Origin: Chloroflexota bacterium
GTDB lineage: Bacteria > Chloroflexota > Anaerolineae > Anaerolineales > UBA4823
Reading direction: 5' to 3'
DNA length: 8,406 bases
NCBI GenBank assembly: GCA_021849525.1
Contig: JAJZSS010000045.1
Location: 1 to 8,406, forward strand
The position numbers were made by a program, and so were the translations under genes. Below are positions 6,005 to 8,406 of this stretch, piece after piece. Numbering within the stretch: the stretch's first letter is position 1; each line of letters opens with the position of its first letter. The notes beneath the pieces are model-generated. The model saw nothing but the letters and a program-made list of their open reading frames with translations. It did not search any database and was not told where the DNA came from.

Positions 6005-6033
6005 ATTTTAGATGATAAGGGACTGTTTGGTAA
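6005..6033 (-). promoter_or_regulatory. Candidate promoter of the bc operon
   Basis: On the minus strand, -35 TTACCA (complement of 6028-6033, four of six consensus positions) and -10 TAAAAT (complement of 6005-6010, five of six) are 17 nt apart. It lies about 95 bp upstream of the Rieske GTG. The weak -35 could mean dependence on an activator. Confidence 0.4.
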
Positions 6034-6109
6034 GGATGGATTGTCGAAAGACCGTAAACAGATCAATTTTAATTCTATTTCCTGAAAGGAATCATGTAGA
6101 ATTATAGGG

Positions 6110-6136
6110 TTGACTGAGTTTCAGCCGCGATATACT
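6110..6136 (+). promoter_or_regulatory. Candidate promoter of sdhCDA
   Basis: -35 TTGACT (6110-6115) and -10 TATACT (6131-6136) each match the consensus at five of six positions, but the 15-nt spacer is short. Transcription would begin near 6143, giving a leader of about 100 nt. The short spacer lowers confidence or points to regulation. Confidence 0.4.
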
Positions 6137-6151
6137 TATGAGTAAAGTACG

Positions 6152-6164
6152 ACCAATTATTGGT
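6152..6164. promoter_or_regulatory. Palindrome, candidate operator for sdhCDA
   Basis: ACCAATTATTGGT is a perfect 6-1-6 palindrome. It lies about 10-20 nt after the predicted sdh transcription start, a usual place for a repressor site. The protein that would bind it is unknown. Confidence 0.35.
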
Positions 6165-6241
6165 ATTGTAACTGATTTTAGCAGTCTTAAAAGGTCCGCC
6201 AAATTTCACGTCGAATATTTCTGTATATGAGGAGGCAAACC

Positions 6242-6631
6242 ATGGGTTTGGAGCGCAAGGTTGGGATAACAACCGGCTTAAAGTATCGCGGCGGCGGGCC
6301 AATGCTGGTCTGGCTGCTGCATCGCATCTCAGGCCTGGGAATTATCTTATTCGTTGGTCTGCATGTTCTGGCATCTTTTTTTACCCAGCAATTTGGCAGC
6401 GATTGGGCGATTGCGGTAAATACAGTATACGAATCCTTCTGGTTCCAGATCCTGGTTGTATTTATTGTCCTTTTCCACGCGCTAAACGGGCTGAGAATTG
6501 TCATCCTGGATTTTCGCCCAGAATTGCTCCAATACCAGCGTGAAGCGATCTGGATCGAGTGGGCAGTATTTATTCCACTCTATGGCCTGGCTGTATTTTT
6601 AATTATTCAATATGGACTTGCCGGCGGTTAA
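6242..6631 (+). CDS. sdhC: Succinate dehydrogenase cytochrome b556 membrane anchor subunit
   Basis: One of two haem-b/quinone-binding anchors of complex II, it is placed in the cytoplasmic membrane with SdhD. Its 129 aa form three hydrophobic helices (about 23-47, 65-90, 106-126). The N-terminal motif LLHRISG (His27, Arg28, Ser30) corresponds to the quinone-site region of the family. His79 in FHALNGLR is the predicted haem b ligand on helix II. The reading frame extends five codons upstream to 6227, but that ATG overlaps the ribosome site GAGGAGG (6229-6235). The ATG at 6242, 6 nt behind the site, is therefore chosen. It is the first gene of sdhCDA, divergent from the bc operon. Confidence 0.93.
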   Translation: MGLERKVGITTGLKYRGGGPMLVWLLHRISGLGIILFVGLHVLASFFTQQFGSDWAIAVNTVYESFWFQILVVFIVLFHALNGLRIVILDFRPELLQYQREAIWIEWAVFIPLYGLAVFLIIQYGLAGG

Positions 6632-6647
6632 GCCAGGAGGATAAGCG

Positions 6648-7067
6648 ATGCGAGGCAAAGTTGTTCAACCCGGATTAAATTTCGAATATTTAATGTGGAT
6701 TTTCACCCGGATCTCGGGTCTGGCTCTCATCATTTTGGCAATGATTGGACTGGTGGCAGCCTTTATTTATGGGGCACGCACTCAGATGGATATTGGTGCA
6801 CTCCTTCGCTGGACATTTTTCCCTAATCCCAATCATGTAACCAGTACCAATATTCCCGATCTGGAACCCAATTGGGTCAATGCTTTCTGGCAAGTGATGC
6901 AAATGCTCATTGTATTTTTTGGAGTCACTCATGGCTTCAATGGATTAAGAGTCGTGGTGGAGGATTTTACCGGTCAGTCTTTTTGGCGACCGCTTTTGCG
7001 CGGGCTCATATTTTTGCTGTGGATCTTTGTCATGATCGTCGCGGTCTATGTCATCCTGGCCTCTTAA
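6648..7067 (+). CDS. sdhD: Succinate dehydrogenase hydrophobic membrane anchor subunit
   Basis: This is the second anchor of complex II, 139 aa, with three predicted helices (about 18-42, 80-104, 115-138) and a polar loop between the first two. It repeats the SdhC pattern: TRISGLA near the start (Arg21, Ser23) and THGFNGLRVVVEDF in helix II, where His95 is the likely partner of SdhC His79 for haem b. AGGAGG (6635-6640) lies 7 nt before the ATG and 4 nt after the sdhC stop. The assignment as sdhD rests on order and this motif. Confidence 0.9.
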   Translation: MRGKVVQPGLNFEYLMWIFTRISGLALIILAMIGLVAAFIYGARTQMDIGALLRWTFFPNPNHVTSTNIPDLEPNWVNAFWQVMQMLIVFFGVTHGFNGLRVVVEDFTGQSFWRPLLRGLIFLLWIFVMIVAVYVILAS

Positions 7068-7112
7068 GCATATTAACTCGGCCAACCCCAAGGAGGTTCA
7101 AGGAGAATCTGC

Positions 7113-8406
7113 ATGAATAAGCATCAATTCGATGTGATCGTGGTAGGAGCCGGAGGAGCAGGCTTGATGGCTGCCCTCTACGCTTCGCGGACAGCTAAAA
7201 CCGCGGTATTGAGCAAGCTGTATCCGACCCGTTCTCATACCGGCGCTGCCCAGGGTGGTGTGGGTGCTGCACTGGGGAACACAGAAGAAGATCATCCCGA
7301 TTGGCATACCTATGACACAGTGAAAGGCAGCGACTATCTGGGTGACCAGGATGCTATCGAGTTCATGTGCAACGAGGCGGTTCCCGCTGTGTATGAACTG
7401 GAGCATATGGGTCTGCCATTTTCGCGCAATCCGGATGGTACGATCGCCCAGCGACCATTCGGTGGGCACACCAACAATGTGACTGGCAAGCCGGTTCAGC
7501 GAGCTTGCTACGCTGCCGATCGTACAGGGCACATGATTCTCCAGACCCTGTACCAGCAGTGCATAAAAAATAAAGTAAATTTCTATGACGAATACCATGT
7601 CGTCGATGTTTTGATCAGCAATGGTGTGGCAGCCGGCGTGGTGGCCGTTGAGCTGGCAACTGGCGAATATCACACCTTCCATGCCAAGGCAGTGATTTTT
7701 GCTACGGGTGGGCATGGGCGTATCTGGGAGATCACTTCGAATGCTTATGCCTACACCGGAGACGGAGTCGCAATCACATTACGGCGGGGAATCCCGGCGC
7801 AGGATATGGAATTTTTCCAATTTCATCCAACGGGCATCTACCGCCTGGGTATTCTAATCACCGAGGGCGTGCGGGGCGAAGGCGGCGTGCTGGTCAATGA
7901 TAAGGGCGAGCGCTTCATGCCGAACTATGCACCTAATGTAAAGGACCTGGCTTCGCGCGATGTAATCAGCCGGGCAATGTATCTGGAGATGCAGGCCGGG
8001 CGGGGAATTGGCGGTAAACGTTACCTTTATCTGGATGTGCGCCCAGAAACGGTCAACAAGTACGCTTCACTGGATGGGCGCAAGCGTGTGGATGGCTCGC
8101 CTTATTCGGTGACTGGCGAAGAGATTCTTTCCAAGCTGCCGGATATTATTGATTTTGCCCGCACTTATCTGGGCGTTGATCCAATCAGCCAGCCGATGCC
8201 AGTCCAGCCGACTGCACATTATGCCATGGGGGGCATCCCAACCAATAAGTATGGGCAGGTTGTGATCGATGAGAATAATAAGGTTTTGCCTGGTATGTAT
8301 GCAGCAGGAGAGGTGGCCTGTGTCTCGGTGCATGGGGCAAATCGCCTGGGTACAAACTCACTACTTGATCTGCTGGTGTTCGGAAAACATGCTGGGTTAA
8401 ACGCCG
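7113..8406 (+). CDS. sdhA: Succinate dehydrogenase flavoprotein subunit, 3' truncated by the window
   Basis: This catalytic subunit of complex II oxidises succinate to fumarate with covalently bound FAD, on the cytoplasmic face. Codons 1-431 are visible of a protein normally near 580-600 aa; the C-terminus and probably sdhB lie beyond the edge. The dinucleotide-binding motif is GAGGAG (12-17), and His42 in [10 protein letters not shown] is the expected FAD attachment residue. Active-site residues are His238 (QFHPTG), Thr250/Glu251 ([10 protein letters not shown]), Arg282 (SRDVISR), His369 (PTAHYAMGG) and Arg411 ([14 protein letters not shown]). All are intact. The ATG at 7113 follows AGGAGA (7101-7106) by 6 nt, and a second AGGAGG lies 10 nt earlier. 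The gap after sdhD is 45 nt, consistent with one operon. Confidence 0.96.
   Translation, partial: MNKHQFDVIVVGAGGAGLMAALYASRTAKTAVLSKLYPTRSHTGAAQGGVGAALGNTEEDHPDWHTYDTVKGSDYLGDQDAIEFMCNEAVPAVYELEHMGLPFSRNPDGTIAQRPFGGHTNNVTGKPVQRACYAADRTGHMILQTLYQQCIKNKVNFYDEYHVVDVLISNGVAAGVVAVELATGEYHTFHAKAVIFATGGHGRIWEITSNAYAYTGDGVAITLRRGIPAQDMEFFQFHPTGIYRLGILITEGVRGEGGVLVNDKGERFMPNYAPNVKDLASRDVISRAMYLEMQAGRGIGGKRYLYLDVRPETVNKYASLDGRKRVDGSPYSVTGEEILSKLPDIIDFARTYLGVDPISQPMPVQPTAHYAMGGIPTNKYGQVVIDENNKVLPGMYAAGEVACVSVHGANRLGTNSLLDLLVFGKHAGLNA

Larger units (their letters stand above)
5911..6241. other. Divergent regulatory region between the bc operon and sdhCDA
   Basis: This 331-bp stretch has no supportable gene. 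It holds the bc leader hairpin (5964-5991), a candidate bc promoter (6005-6033), a small TTCCT-GAA-AGGAA palindrome (6079-6091), a candidate sdh promoter (6110-6136), a 13-bp palindrome (6152-6164) and the sdhC ribosome site (6229-6235). Short reading frames here are AT-rich shadows. Confidence 0.6.

Noticed and set aside
6101..6106. Perfect minus-strand TATAAT in the bc/sdh gap
   Set aside because: No -35-like hexamer lies 15-19 nt upstream. The promoter at 6005-6033 is weaker in its -35 but complete and nearer the gene.
7098..7715. 205-codon minus-strand reading frame opposite sdhA
   Set aside because: It lies entirely antisense to strongly conserved SdhA motifs and is a shadow of its codon usage.

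Overview
The window looks like a chromosomal piece from a free-living, respiring bacterium. Gene content and protein style (a split b6-type cytochrome b, a subunit IV fused to cytochrome c domains, a two-anchor succinate dehydrogenase, a Bacillus-type NADP isocitrate dehydrogenase) suggest Chloroflexota, perhaps Anaerolineae. This is an inference from remembered family features, not a database result. Moderate GC, good Shine-Dalgarno sites and sigma70-like promoters are visible. There are no mobile elements, tRNA/rRNA genes or CRISPR repeats.

Layout. (1) 1-605, plus: the C-terminal end of an S9 (prolyl oligopeptidase family) serine peptidase, cut by the left edge. (2) 663-1595, minus: a CorA-type Mg2+/divalent cation transporter, converging on the peptidase with a terminator between them. 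(3) 1596-2147: a gap with no conventional gene. On its minus strand it carries a compact unit made of a good promoter, a leader hairpin, a Shine-Dalgarno site, a 40-codon ORF and a hairpin/T-tract terminator. This unit diverges from the icd promoter. (4) 2148-3452, plus: icd, NADP-dependent isocitrate dehydrogenase. (5) 3469-3509: a 17-bp-arm hairpin between icd and the convergent cytochrome operon. (6) 5910-3558, minus: a three-gene operon for a quinol:cytochrome c oxidoreductase (Rieske protein, b6-type cytochrome b, subunit IV fused to a di-haem cytochrome c region). (7) 5911-6241: a divergent regulatory region with several inverted repeats. (8) 6242 to the right edge, plus: sdhC-sdhD-sdhA, succinate dehydrogenase, with sdhA cut by the edge.

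How the genes fit together. Isocitrate dehydrogenase and succinate dehydrogenase are TCA-cycle enzymes. Succinate dehydrogenase reduces the membrane quinone, and the divergently encoded bc complex oxidises quinol and passes electrons to c-type haems. The right two thirds of the window is therefore a central carbon/respiratory-chain block. The peptidase and CorA are unrelated neighbours.

The most interesting item is the undescribed small transcription unit at 1774-2064, which could encode a 40-residue peptide, a structured RNA, or both. Next are the subunit IV/di-haem fusion and the inverted repeats in the bc/sdh divergent region.
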